Assembly (NCBI RefSeq): GCF_005484585.1
Contig: NZ_CP039435.1
Span: 1,116,001-1,180,000 of the forward strand
DNA: 64,000 bases
Source of the DNA: Brevundimonas sp. SGAir0440
GTDB taxonomy: Bacteria > Pseudomonadota > Alphaproteobacteria > Caulobacterales > Caulobacteraceae
Reading direction: 5' to 3'
Shown: positions 26,507 through 39,709 of the stretch, piece by piece
Numbering within the stretch: the first letter of the stretch is position 1
How the letters are laid out: each line of letters begins with the position of its first letter
Translations under genes and position numbers: made by a program
The notes under the pieces: model-generated
The model's database searches: none
The model's input: only the letters and a program-made list of their open reading frames with translations
Told to the model about the DNA's origin: nothing

Positions 26507-27547
26507 TCAGCCGCGACCGGGCAGATAGTTGTCGGTGAAGGCGTCGCGCCAGTTCAGACCGACCTCGTAAACCCCGGCTTTCGAGGTCACGTCGAAGAAG
26601 GCCTGCCAGCGTTCCTCGGTCAGGGCGCCCAGGCCGTAAAGCGCCGCATCGCCGCCATCGACGATGGCGTAGTCGCGCAGGCGTTCGCGGGCTTGATCCA
26701 GCACAGCCTGGGTCATGTCCGGGTTGTCCTTGCGGATCAGGGCGTCGGCGGCCGAGGCGTCGCCGCGAATATAGTCGCGCCACCCTTCGGCCGAAGCGGC
26801 GATGAAGCTGCGTAGCGCCGCTGCATTGTCCCGGGCGAAGGCGTTGGGCGCCAGGACCATGGCGGCGTAGGAGGGATAGCCCTCGTCGGCCAGCAGGAAG
26901 ACGCGCGGGTCGAAATCGGCGGTCTGTTCGATGGCGTAGGGATCGCTGGTCAGATAGCCCTGCTGCACCGCCCGCGCATTGGCGATGAAGGCGGCGGGGT
27001 CGTAGGCGAAGGGTCGCAGCTGCTCGTCGGTAAAGCCGTACTTGGCCTTCAGCCAGACCCAGAAGGTGCTGATCCCCGCCTCGGACAGCAGGAAGGGCCG
27101 GCCGGTCAGATCGGCGATAGTCTCCAGCGCCGCGTCGGGATGGGCCATCAGGACCTGCGGATCCTTCTGGAAGAAGGCGGCGACCGCCTTCACCGGCGCG
27201 CCGGACGCGACCAGGTTCAGGGGGATGAAGCTGTTGGAGCCCATGCCCAGTTCGACCGCGCCCGAGGCCAGCAGTTGCGGCACGTTCACGCCGGGGCCGC
27301 CCTGAACGATCTGGACGTTCAGTCCGCGCTTCTCATAGGCCCCGCTGGCGAGCGCCTGATAGAAGCCGCCCTGTTCGGCCTGGGCGCGCCAGTCGGTGGC
27401 GAACCGCAGCCGCACCCGGCCCTGTTCGTCGACCGGCGCCTCGGCCCGCCCGCAGGCCCGAAGACCGATCGCCCCCGCCGCCACAGCGGCCCCGCCCGCG
27501 ATCAGCGCACGGCGACGGGTCAGCAGGCGATTCCCCAACAAGCTCAT
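26507..27547 (-). CDS. NMT1/THI5-like ABC transporter substrate-binding protein
   Basis: The 346-residue protein has a twin-arginine-like leader (TRRRALIAGGAAVAAGAIGL) and an NMT1/SsuA-type periplasmic binding fold: LRFATDWRAQAEQGGFYQAL, then GGPGVNVPQLLASGAVELGMG, and FFQKDPQVLMAHPD. Such proteins bind thiamine pyrimidines, riboflavin precursors, sulfonates or nitrate. No permease or ATPase gene adjoins it, so it is an orphan here and its ligand is unknown. No TPP riboswitch is visible upstream. Confidence 0.85.
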   Translation of the reverse strand: MSLLGNRLLTRRRALIAGGAAVAAGAIGLRACGRAEAPVDEQGRVRLRFATDWRAQAEQGGFYQALASGAYEKRGLNVQIVQGGPGVNVPQLLASGAVELGMGSNSFIPLNLVASGAPVKAVAAFFQKDPQVLMAHPDAALETIADLTGRPFLLSEAGISTFWVWLKAKYGFTDEQLRPFAYDPAAFIANARAVQQGYLTSDPYAIEQTADFDPRVFLLADEGYPSYAAMVLAPNAFARDNAAALRSFIAASAEGWRDYIRGDASAADALIRKDNPDMTQAVLDQARERLRDYAIVDGGDAALYGLGALTEERWQAFFDVTSKAGVYEVGLNWRDAFTDNYLPGRG

Positions 27548-28213
27548 GCCCCTGACTTACGGGGCGATAGGGGCCTTGGGAAGGCGGGGCGTCAGTCGGC
27601 CGCGTTGTCGGCGCCCCAATTGAGCGAGGGGACGAAGCGTTCGGGCGGACCCGTCAGCTTCGTCCCCTCGCCAAGTCCGGGTTGGACTTGGCCGTTTGGG
27701 TCTGGACCTTGGCGTCGGTGCCGTTTCGAGCGAACCCGAAAGGGCGGTCGGCTGTATCCTGTCGCGCTCCTGGTCTTCGGCGTCCCGCGGCATTGCGTCC
27801 GCGTCGTCCGTCGATCCCGATCCGGTTCTCCTGTCTGTCGTCGATCCGAAGACCGTCGAGGACTGGAGCCTGGATCCCGCCTGTCGCACGTTACGATCCG
27901 AAGATCGCCCGAAGCGCCGGGTCGGAGAGCCGGGCCGGTTCGCTGGAGGTCCAGGTCTCCCTGGATTTCCGCTGCCCCGTGTCCCTTGGCCTGTTGACGT
28001 TCGGACGAAACCGGCTATGAGGCAAGCGCCCGAACTCGCCCCGATGTGCACGATTGGCCCGGCGGCGGTGGACAAGCCTGTGAACATCGGTGGACGGATC
28101 AAATTCGCGATTGCGGATCAGCGTCTTGCCTTGTCCACAGAAACGCGGCGATAGAGGCTTATGTCCGGCGTCGGACACATTGCGCTGCAACCCTGCGGCG
28201 CGCTTTGGGTTCT
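27548..28213. other. 666-bp non-coding stretch with two strong hairpins
   Basis: Open frames here have no protein-like features. The clear structures are a 15-bp perfect stem (GCGAGGGGACGAAGC at 27624-27638 with 27657-27671, inner CGGG/CCCG) and directly after it a 9-bp perfect stem (GCCAAGTCC at 27670-27678 with 27684-27692). Near the right end, TGTCCGGCGTCGGACA (28162-28177) is a palindrome 37 bp before the kinase start. A small RNA or leader is possible; nothing proves it. Confidence 0.5.
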
Positions 28214-31140
<2,927 letters not shown>

Positions 31141-31144
<4 letters not shown>

Positions 31145-32109
31145 AGCCGGGCGTTCAGCCAGGTGCGGATCGCCTTGCGGGCGCCGCGCGCGGCTGGGCC
31201 GCCGAAATGCAGGAAGCCGTGCGGGGTCTCGGGCACGCGGATCAGGTCGGCGTCCGACGCCTCGCCCCAGCGCGTGGCCATCAACAAACTGTCCTCGAAA
31301 AGGGGATCCTGTTCGCCGGCGAGGAACAGGGCGGGCGGCAGGCCGGTCAGGTCGGCATACAGGGGCGAGACGTCGGGCCGGCGCAAGGCCGCCTCGTCGC
31401 GATCCGGCGCCAGGCGCGCCAGATCGGCCTGCATCGTAGGGCCGTTGAACAGCAGGGTTTCCGGTCCGGCAGAGCGCACGCTTTCGGTGCCCGACAAGTC
31501 GAAGACGCCGTAGGTGAAGACGCAGCCCTTCACCAAATCAATCAGCCCCTTGTCGCGCAGGGCGACGGCGGTCAGGGCCGCCAGATGACCGCCGGCGGAT
31601 TCGCCCGCCAGAAACAGGGTCGAGGCGCCCAGTCGATCGACGTTGGTCACGGTCCAATAGGCGGCGGCCAGACAGTCGGCGATGGCGGCGTCGATATAGA
31701 TTTGGCGCCGCTCGGACAGCAGGCGATAGTCCACCGAGACGACGCAGAAGCCGTGGTGGGCCAGATGGGCGTTCAGCCGGTCGTTCAGCCCGGCGCTGCC
31801 CAGCACCCAGCCGCCGCCGTGGATGTCCAGAATGACGGCGCGCGGCGTGCCTGTGGGGTGTAGGATGCGCAAGGGGACGGGGTGGTCGCCGTCCGTGTGG
31901 ACGATCTCGACCGTGACGCCGCGCTTCTTCAGGCGTGGCGTGGTGACCCGACCGGCGGCGGCGTCCAGCCATACCGACAGCCGCTGGCCGGCATCGATCC
32001 GCCAGCCGTCGGTGCGCAACCGCGGCGCGCGGGCGAGGACGGCGTTGATCCGCCGCACCGCCGCCTGCTGGGGCGGGGCGAACTCGACAAGGTGGCTGCG
32101 CAGGGTCAT
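31141..32109 (-). CDS. Alpha/beta hydrolase, HSL-type esterase
   Basis: The 322-residue protein has the hormone-sensitive-lipase-family HGGG oxyanion motif (DIHGGGWVLGS), nucleophile Ser in AGESAGG, an acid in LAGEQDPLFED and His in TPHGFLHF. It probably hydrolyses small esters in the cytoplasm. The ATG at 32109 is preferred over one 24 codons upstream because the family begins near this point. Substrate unknown. Confidence 0.87.
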
Positions 32110-32201
32110 GAAGCTTGAGTGTGCGGCGGCGGGTTTGGTTTCAAGTCGGCGCTTTCGGCCGAGCCTCGTCAGCCACGACAAAGCCGGCTATCGTCCGCCC
32201 C

Positions 32202-32375
32202 ATGAAACGGCTCACCCCCTTCGGCGTCCTGTTGATCTTCGGCCTGATCGGGCTTCTGACGGGCAAGTTCGGCCTGTGGTTCGCGTTCGGCCTGGTGGCC
32301 TGCATCGCGGTCGGCGTGATGCAGAACCGGGGCGCGGCGAAGACGCCGCCCGGGGATCCGGACAGTCAGGGTTAG
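32202..32375 (+). CDS. 57-residue membrane protein
   Basis: A short protein with one long or two close hydrophobic segments (FGVLLIFGLIGLLTG and LWFAFGLVACIAVGVM) and a polar tail. It starts at 32202, after a frame extension that is not protein-like. The function is unknown. It lies between the esterase and ABC-F genes, divergent from the former. Confidence 0.55.
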   Translation: MKRLTPFGVLLIFGLIGLLTGKFGLWFAFGLVACIAVGVMQNRGAAKTPPGDPDSQG

Positions 32376-32417
32376 GACCTGAAGCCGTCCTCGCCAGAGT
32401 GACGAGCCGTTCGGTCT

Positions 32418-34235
<1,818 letters not shown>

Positions 34236-34338
34236 GGGCGGCCATATAGAGGAGGGGAAGGCTAACCGCCATCGACGTTGACGGTTAGCGGCCGACACGG
34301 TGTAGTTCGTGCGCGGTTTGCACGCGGGGGATGCAGGG

Positions 34339-34926
34339 ATGGATATGACGTCGAACGGGCGCGGGGGCGCGCCAGAACGCAGGCCGGGGCGGATCTTCTA
34401 CCTGCTGGCCGCGCTGCCGGCGATCTGCGGGATCGTGGCGATGGTCGTGCTGCTGGCGACGAAACTGCCGGCGCTGGACGACGGGCTGGAGCAGATCGTC
34501 GTGCCGGGCGGCCGCGATCTGGCCTTGAAGCCGGGCGACCACACGGTGTTTCTGGAATACCGCAGCGTCGTCGATGGGCGGGTCTATGTCGTCGAGGACG
34601 TGAACGGGCTGGCGGTAAAGGTCCAGGCGGCGGATGGAAAGGCGGTGCCGACGCGGACGCCAGGAGCCAGCTCGACCTATACGTTCGGCGGGCGCCAAGG
34701 GCAGTCGATCCAGGCGTTCCGCATCGACAGGGCCGGGACCTATCGCGTGTCGGGGGATTACGACGGCCGTGATGGACCGCAGGCCGTGATCGCCGTGGGG
34801 CAGGGCTTCATGACCGGGATGTTCGTGACCATCCTGTCGGCGTTGGGGGCGTTCTTCGGGGGCATATTCCTGTCGGTCATCGGCGTCGCCTGGGTAGCCT
34901 GGAGTCGACGGCGGACGCCGCGCTGA
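34339..34926 (+). CDS. Membrane protein with a beta-rich exoplasmic domain
   Basis: The 195-residue protein has an N-terminal transmembrane helix (IFYLLAALPAICGIVAMVVLL), an exported beta-rich middle (LKPGDHTVFLEYRSVVDG, RIDRAGTYRVSGDYDG) and a C-terminal helix (SALGAFFGGIFLSVIGVAWVAW). I do not recognise a family. The start at 34339 follows GCAGGG. It stands alone between ABC-F and the TetR gene. Confidence 0.7.
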   Translation: MDMTSNGRGGAPERRPGRIFYLLAALPAICGIVAMVVLLATKLPALDDGLEQIVVPGGRDLALKPGDHTVFLEYRSVVDGRVYVVEDVNGLAVKVQAADGKAVPTRTPGASSTYTFGGRQGQSIQAFRIDRAGTYRVSGDYDGRDGPQAVIAVGQGFMTGMFVTILSALGAFFGGIFLSVIGVAWVAWSRRRTPR

Positions 34927-34945
34927 CCTTGGCCATGGCGATGGA

Positions 34946-34973
34946 TTGACAGTTACCGTCCGGTTGGTATGTA
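34946..34973 (+). promoter_or_regulatory. tetR promoter with operator-like palindrome
   Basis: TTGACA (34946-34951), 16 bases, then TATGTA (34968-34973) forms a near-ideal promoter just before the TetR start at 34980. The spacer and its edge hold TACCGTCCGGTTGGTA (34954-34969), a palindrome matching at 12 of 16 positions, placed where a TetR protein would block RNA polymerase. Confidence 0.6.
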
Positions 34974-34979
34974 GCGCGG

Positions 34980-35558
34980 ATGGATAGCACCACCCGCCGT
35001 CGCGCGCCTGACGACACCCGCGCCGAGATTATCGAAAAGGCGCTGGAGGTCGCCGCCGAGCTGGGTGCGTCAGGCTTTACGCTGGATGCGGTGGCGGCGC
35101 GGACGAGCGTCAGCAAGGGCGCCTTGCTGCATCATTTCCCCAGCAAGATCGCGCTGTTGGAAGGCATGGTCGATCATCTGGGGCGGATGCATACGGACAC
35201 GATCCTGGCTGAGGCGGCGCGCGATCCCGAACCCTATGGCCGGAATGCGCGGGCCTATCTGAGGGCGACGGTCAATGAGCCGGTGACGCCGCAGGACGTC
35301 AGCATCGGTCGGGTCATCATGGCCGCCTGCGCCATCGATCCGGCGTTGGCGCAGCGCTGGAACGGCTGGATCGACAAGGTGAAGGTGGACGATCCCAGCG
35401 ATCCGGTCGGGGCGGACGATGCCCTGATGCTGAGGCTGATCGCAGACGGGCTGTGGATGTCGGACCTGTTCGGCACCCATGCGGTGTCGCCGGAACAGAG
35501 ACAGGCGCTGCTGTCGCTGCTGACGCCCGGCCATCCGATCACGGCGAACGACGCGTGA
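34980..35558 (+). CDS. TetR family transcriptional regulator
   Basis: The 192-residue protein has an N-terminal TetR HTH (IIEKALEVAAELGASGFTLDAVAARTSVSKGALLHHFPSK) and a C-terminal ligand domain. The stop overlaps the start of the SMR transporter gene by GTGA, so the two form one operon and the regulator probably senses a substrate of the pump. An operator-like palindrome sits in its own promoter. Confidence 0.9.
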   Translation: MDSTTRRRAPDDTRAEIIEKALEVAAELGASGFTLDAVAARTSVSKGALLHHFPSKIALLEGMVDHLGRMHTDTILAEAARDPEPYGRNARAYLRATVNEPVTPQDVSIGRVIMAACAIDPALAQRWNGWIDKVKVDDPSDPVGADDALMLRLIADGLWMSDLFGTHAVSPEQRQALLSLLTPGHPITANDA

Positions 35559-35893
35559 GTCTCGTGACGTGGGCCGCGCTGCTGGGCGCCATCGCGCTGG
35601 AGGTGGCGGGCACGACGATGCTGCAGGCCTCGCAGCAGTTTACGCGGGCCTGGCCCACGGCGGGTATGGCGGTCTGCTACGGCCTGGCCTTTTACCTGCT
35701 GTCGATCGCCTTGCGGCAGATGCCGGTGGGGATCGCCTATGCGATCTGGAGCGGGCTAGGGGTGGTGCTGATCTCGGTGATCGGGACGGTGGTGTTCCGC
35801 CAGCGGCTGGACCTGCCGGCCATGGTCGGGCTGGCGATGATCGTCGGCGGGGTCGTGGTGATCAACCTGTTCTCCAAGACGGTGGGGCATTGA
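35555..35893 (+). CDS. Small multidrug resistance (SMR) transporter
   Basis: The 112-residue protein has four transmembrane helices and the SMR essential Glu in helix 1 (GAIALEVAGTTML), plus YAIWSGLGVVLIS in helix 3, a family signature. It should export cationic compounds or guanidinium-like solutes as an antiparallel dimer. The GTG start at 35555 overlaps the tetR stop. Whether it is a Qac-type or Sug-type pump cannot be decided from sequence alone. Confidence 0.88.
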   Translation: MSLVTWAALLGAIALEVAGTTMLQASQQFTRAWPTAGMAVCYGLAFYLLSIALRQMPVGIAYAIWSGLGVVLISVIGTVVFRQRLDLPAMVGLAMIVGGVVVINLFSKTVGH

Positions 35894-35933
35894 GGCTGTG
35901 ACAAGCGGCGGCGCGGCGCGTATGAGGCGCGCC

Positions 35934-36392
35934 ATGCAGCCCTACTGGGAAACCAAGACCCTGACCGAGATGTCGCCTTCCGAGTGGGAGGGGCTGTGCG
36001 ACGGGTGTGGGCTGTGCTGCGTGATCCGGTTCGAGGACGAGGATACGGGCGAGGTCATTCCGACGCGGGTGCATTGCAAGCTGTTCGACCCCAAGGCCTG
36101 CGCCTGTTCGGACTATGCGAACCGCAAGGCCCAGGTGCCGGACTGCATCAAGCTGACGCCCGGCAATATCGAGGCGTTGGAGTGGATGCCCAAGTCGTGC
36201 GCCTATCGCCGGCTGCACGAGGGGCGGCCGCTGGCGAAATGGCATCATCTGATCTCGGGCAGTCGCGAGACGGTGCATACGGCGGGCGTGTCGGTGCGGG
36301 GGCAGACGATCTCGGAGCTGTCCCTGGCCGAGCCGGAGGATGCGCTGGATTTCGAGGCGCCGGAATGGGCGGTCGAGCGGGGCCGGGAGTGA
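35934..36392 (+). CDS. YcgN family cysteine-cluster protein (CxxCxxCC)
   Basis: The 152-residue protein has the CDGCGLCC cluster and further Cys residues (VHCKLFDPKACACSDYANRK, DCIKLTP), the pattern of YcgN/UPF0260 proteins that may bind a metal or Fe-S cluster; function is unassigned. The ATG at 35934 is supported by family start and a context different from the preceding frame. It precedes the GTA cluster by about 120 bp but is not part of it. Confidence 0.85.
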   Translation: MQPYWETKTLTEMSPSEWEGLCDGCGLCCVIRFEDEDTGEVIPTRVHCKLFDPKACACSDYANRKAQVPDCIKLTPGNIEALEWMPKSCAYRRLHEGRPLAKWHHLISGSRETVHTAGVSVRGQTISELSLAEPEDALDFEAPEWAVERGRE

Positions 36393-36511
36393 TAGGGTAG
36401 CACCCCCTAGCCAGCGCAATGACGCTGGTTGAAAGGCTGCGAAAACAATCCGTTGGCGAATTATGTGGGCGTTCTTCCGGCCTGAGGACGCTGGTCCGCT
36501 ATGGTTTGGGC

Positions 36512-36952
36512 ATGACGGGAAATCAGGACGACGAAGAGGGCGGCTGCGGCGGCGCGCGCGAGACGGCTGCGTCCTGCGCCGGGTGGATGGAGCCCCTGTT
36601 CCTGATGATGAAGGCCAAGATCGAAGAGACGGCGAAAAGCGTCTGCGAGACCGACGTCAAGGACGCCGCCGTCGCCGAGAAGGTCGCGCGCCAGATCGGG
36701 GTGATCGCGCGGTCGGCCAAGGCGGTCGAGGCGATGCGGCTGCTGTGCCTGAGCGACAACGAAGAGGACGAGATGGGTGGACGAACCTACGACCCCGCCG
36801 AGGACGAGCGAATCCGACAGGAACTGGTCGTCGAACACGCGCGGCTTGATCGAATTCTGGAAGAGAAGAACGCCGAAGCTGCTGAAAGAGCGCGGGCTAA
36901 GGCTGCATCGCAATCACTGTCGGCTGGCGAAGCATCAGTTTCCGCCGACTGA
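36512..36952 (+). CDS. Candidate GTA small terminase subunit (g1 position)
   Basis: The roughly 146-residue product has a Cys-containing N-terminus (GGCGGARETAASCAGW), a helical middle (LFLMMKAKIEETAKSVCETDVKDAAVAEKVARQIG) and a charged coiled-coil end (ELVVEHARLDRILEEKNAEAAERARAK). Position immediately before the large terminase matches g1 of the Rhodobacter GTA, which encodes the small terminase. Sequence similarity is not recognisable to me, so this is context inference. Its 3' end overlaps the terminase frame; one of the two ends may be altered by a frameshift. Confidence 0.5.
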   Translation: MTGNQDDEEGGCGGARETAASCAGWMEPLFLMMKAKIEETAKSVCETDVKDAAVAEKVARQIGVIARSAKAVEAMRLLCLSDNEEDEMGGRTYDPAEDERIRQELVVEHARLDRILEEKNAEAAERARAKAASQSLSAGEASVSAD

Positions 36953-37160
36953 CGACGACCTGAAGACCTGGCTGCTGCTGGGCGGTCGGGGATCGGGCAA
37001 GACCTTCGCCGGGTCGGTCTGGATCGACATCATGGCGCGAGAGCTGCCCGGCATCACCCTGGCCCTGGTCGGCCCCGCCCTGCACGATGTGCGCGAGGTG
37101 ATGGTGGAGGGGGCGTCGGGGATCAAGGCGCTGGCGGAGCCGGGCGACCGGCCGCGTTGA
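36777..37160 (+). pseudogene. GTA large terminase (g2), N-terminal part up to in-frame TGA
   Basis: The 127 codons carry the Walker A motif of the packaging ATPase (LLLGGRGSGKTFAGS) and the following helix and strand (ITLALVGPALHDVREVMVEGASGI), then stop at TGA 37158-37160. The frame continues without shift into the C-terminal part. The true start may be later (for example TTG 36846) because the first 20 or so residues overlap the preceding gene and are not family-like. Confidence 0.75.
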
Positions 37161-38093
37161 GAGGCGGGACGGCGTCGGCTGGTGTGGGGCAATCAATCGG
37201 CGGCCTATGCGTTTTCGGCCGAGGATCCCGACAGTCTGAGGGGGCCGCAGTTTCACGCCGCCTGGGCGGACGAATTCTGCGCCTGGCGACGGCCGGAAAT
37301 GGTGCTGTCGAACCTGAGGTTTGGACTGCGGCTGGGGGCCTCGCCCCTGCTGGCGGTGACGACGACGCCCCGGCCGATCCCGGCGCTGAGACGACTGATG
37401 GCCGAGGCGGGGACGGTGACGGAACGGGCGGCGACGGCCCTGAACGCGCAGAACCTGTCGCCCGGCTTTCTGGCGCATCTGAACGACGTCTATGGCGGGA
37501 CGCGGCTGGCGGCGCAGGAGCTGGAAGGCGTGGTGGTCGAGGGCGAGGGCGCCCTGTTCCGCATCGCGGATCTGAAGCGGGCCAGGGGCGCGCGGCCGGC
37601 CGAACTGGACCGGATCGTCGTGGCGGTCGATCCGCCGGCGACCGCGACCGGAGACGCCTGCGGCATCGTGGTCGTGGGGCGAAAAGGTCGCCACGCCTTC
37701 GTGCTGGCTGACCGGACGGTGCAGGGGCGCTCGCCCCAGAGCTGGGGCGGGGCGGTCAGCGCGGCCGCGCAAGAATTCGGCGCGCACGAGGTGGTCGCCG
37801 AGAGCAATCAGGGCGGCGACATGGTGCGCTCGGTCCTGGCCATCACCGCGTGTCCGTGCCGGATCGAGATGGTCCACGCGTCGCGGTCGAAGGCTGCACG
37901 GGCCGAGCCGGTGGCCCTGCTCTATGAACAGGGGCGGGTGGTCCACTGCGACGCCTTCGCGGCGCTGGAAGAAGAGATGCTGGCGCTGGGCAGCGAGGGC
38001 GGACCCAGCCCGGATCGGGCCGACGCCCTCGTGTGGGCGATCACGCGGCTGATGCTGGGGCCGCAGTCGGCGCCGAGGATAAGCCGGCTTTAG
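37161..38093 (+). pseudogene. GTA large terminase (g2), C-terminal part with nuclease domain
   Basis: In the same frame as the ATPase part, this segment begins EAGRRRLVWGNQSAAYAFSA and includes the Walker B/coupling region (DSLRGPQFHAAWADEFCAW) and the C-terminal RNase H-like nuclease (VAVDPPATATGDACGIVVV, ESNQGGDMV, DRADALVWAITRL). Only the TGA separates it from the N-part; with any sense codon there the full terminase would be about 438 residues, normal for GTA g2. Without readthrough, packaging would fail. It could restart at the GTG at 37179 but would lack the P-loop. Confidence 0.8.
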
Positions 38094-38105
38094 TGGACCA
38101 AGACC

Positions 38106-38228
38106 CGTCATTCCGGGGCGTCCGATGGACGAACCCGGAACCCAGGGGGCTTTTGAAAACGCTGGGGTCAGCGCCGAGGGGCGGCCCTGGCTTCCGGGTT
38201 CCGCGCGGGGCGCGGCCCCGGAATGACG
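38106..38228. repeat. Dispersed CGTCATTCCGGGGC inverted repeat
   Basis: CGTCATTCCGGGGC (38106-38119) is inverted at 38215-38228, with a second inner pair around GAACCCGGAA (38131 and 38193). It separates the terminase gene from the head-spike genes, a place where GTA genes normally abut. Confidence 0.7.
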
Positions 38229-38256
38229 ACCGCATCTATTGCATAGGAGAGACGAT

Positions 38257-38544
38257 ATGCCGGCCATTCCCGAGCGGGACGGACTGTTGAATCATGGGCG
38301 CGACGCGGGCGGGCCGGCGAGGCGTGCGGCGGCTGTCACGCCCAGCGATACGGCCGACCTGACGACCTACGCCAAGGCGCTGTATGTCGGCGGGGCGGGC
38401 AATGTCCGTGTGCTGACGGTCGGGGCCGAGGATGGGGACGCCGTGACCTTCGCCAACCATCCGGTGGGGTGGTTGCCGGTGCAGGTGCGCCGGGTGCTGG
38501 CGACCGGGACGACGGCGATGCAGATCGTGGCGGCCTTCGACTGA
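38257..38544 (+). CDS. GTA head-spike base protein (Rcc01079/GhsA-like)
   Basis: The 95-residue protein (DTADLTTYAKALYVGGAGNVRVLTV, FANHPVGWLPVQVRRVLATGTTA) matches what I recall of the spike-base family typified by Rcc01079 (GhsA) of the Rhodobacter capsulatus GTA, which attaches spikes to the capsid for capsule binding. The ATG at 38257 follows AGGAGA. It overlaps the next gene by one base (TGATG). In Rhodobacter the spike genes lie outside the main cluster; here they are inside it. Confidence 0.75.
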   Translation: MPAIPERDGLLNHGRDAGGPARRAAAVTPSDTADLTTYAKALYVGGAGNVRVLTVGAEDGDAVTFANHPVGWLPVQVRRVLATGTTAMQIVAAFD

Positions 38545-39671
38545 TGTCGGGCGTCGAGATCGGAGCGGCGACGGCGGCGCCGGGCGGGGTGCTGGGGCGG
38601 GCGCGGTTCTCCGTGCCCGATCTGCCCGTCTGGTCGGCGGCGGTCAGGACCATGCAGGCGGGCGGGCGCGAGGCGCGGCTGCTGTGCATCGGCGACAGCG
38701 TGACCCAAGGCTATGGCGCGGTCTCCGGCGGTTGGACGCCGAACGGTCGGGCGGGCGCCTGGCCCGAGCGGCTGGCGGCGATGATGAGCGGGCGGGGCCT
38801 GCCGGCGTCGGCGGCGTCGGTGGCGGGCGCCGGAGCGGCGGACGGGGCGAGCGGGGGTTATCCCGCCTATGATCCGCGCGTGACGATGGGCGCTGGATGG
38901 AGCGTCAACGCCCTGACCGGGATGGGCGGCAAGCTGTTTTCGGGCGCGGCGTCGTCGACGGGCGTCTGGAGTTTTCAGCCGAACGGGCCGGTCGATCGGT
39001 TCGATCTGTGGGCCGTGACCAACACGGCGCTGGGGGTGCTGACGGTCGAGACGGACGGGTTGGTGCGGGCGACCGTGAACACCACCAAGGCGGCGTCGAT
39101 GGAGGTCACGACGGTGGCCTTTCCCGAGACGACCGGGCCGGTGAGCGTGCGCTGGGCCTCGGGCGGGGCGGTGTTCATCACGGGCGGGATCGCGTGGCGG
39201 TCGGACGTCAAGCGGGCGCGGGTGATCAATGCGGGGTGGGGCGGGGCCCGGATCGCGGACTGGATCACGACGGATCAGCCGTACCGGGCGTATGGCTCGA
39301 TCCCGGCGGCGGCGCCTGATCTGTCGGTCGTGTGTCTGACGATCAACGACTGGAACGCGGGGACGGCGGTGGCGACCTACAAGGCCGGGCTGGGGACGCT
39401 GGTGGATCGGTGCCTGACGACGGGGGACGTGTTGCTGATGACCGGATGTCCGTCCGATCCGACCCAGGGCAAGGCGAGCTATGCAACGCAAGCCGCGATC
39501 CGCGATGCGGTTTTGGAGGTCGCGGCGACGCGAGGGTTGGCGGCGCCCATCGACGGGACGGCCCTGTTCGGCGGGAGTTTCGCCGGCGGGCTGATGTTCG
39601 ATTCCGTCCATCCCAATGCGGCGGGCCAGGCGAGGATCGCCGAGGCTGTGCGAGCGCGGGTGATGATCTGA
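38544..39671 (+). CDS. GTA head-spike fibre with SGNH/GDSL esterase domain (GhsB-like)
   Basis: The 375-residue protein pairs with the spike base, as Rcc01080 (GhsB) does in Rhodobacter. It has the SGNH hydrolase blocks: Ser in IGDSVTQG, Gly in INAGWGGARI, Asn in LTINDWN and the Asp-His pair in FDSVHPNAAG. The middle (about 150-230) is beta-rich and probably the fibre or carbohydrate-binding part. It likely binds and de-acylates a surface polysaccharide of the recipient. No signal peptide is present, as expected for a virion protein. Enzymatic activity and substrate are inference. Confidence 0.78.
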   Translation: MSGVEIGAATAAPGGVLGRARFSVPDLPVWSAAVRTMQAGGREARLLCIGDSVTQGYGAVSGGWTPNGRAGAWPERLAAMMSGRGLPASAASVAGAGAADGASGGYPAYDPRVTMGAGWSVNALTGMGGKLFSGAASSTGVWSFQPNGPVDRFDLWAVTNTALGVLTVETDGLVRATVNTTKAASMEVTTVAFPETTGPVSVRWASGGAVFITGGIAWRSDVKRARVINAGWGGARIADWITTDQPYRAYGSIPAAAPDLSVVCLTINDWNAGTAVATYKAGLGTLVDRCLTTGDVLLMTGCPSDPTQGKASYATQAAIRDAVLEVAATRGLAAPIDGTALFGGSFAGGLMFDSVHPNAAGQARIAEAVRARVMI

Positions 39672-39709
39672 GGTTGTCGTGCGCGCTGGCGCGGTGATAA
39701 CCGTGGCGG

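Noticed and set aside
27548-27720. TPP riboswitch controlling the NMT1-like gene
   Set aside because: The conserved CTGAGA and ACCTGATC boxes are absent on the minus strand.
27557-28102. 181-codon minus-strand gene
   Set aside because: Low-complexity Arg/Ser/Pro sequence spanning two strong hairpins, with no start signal.
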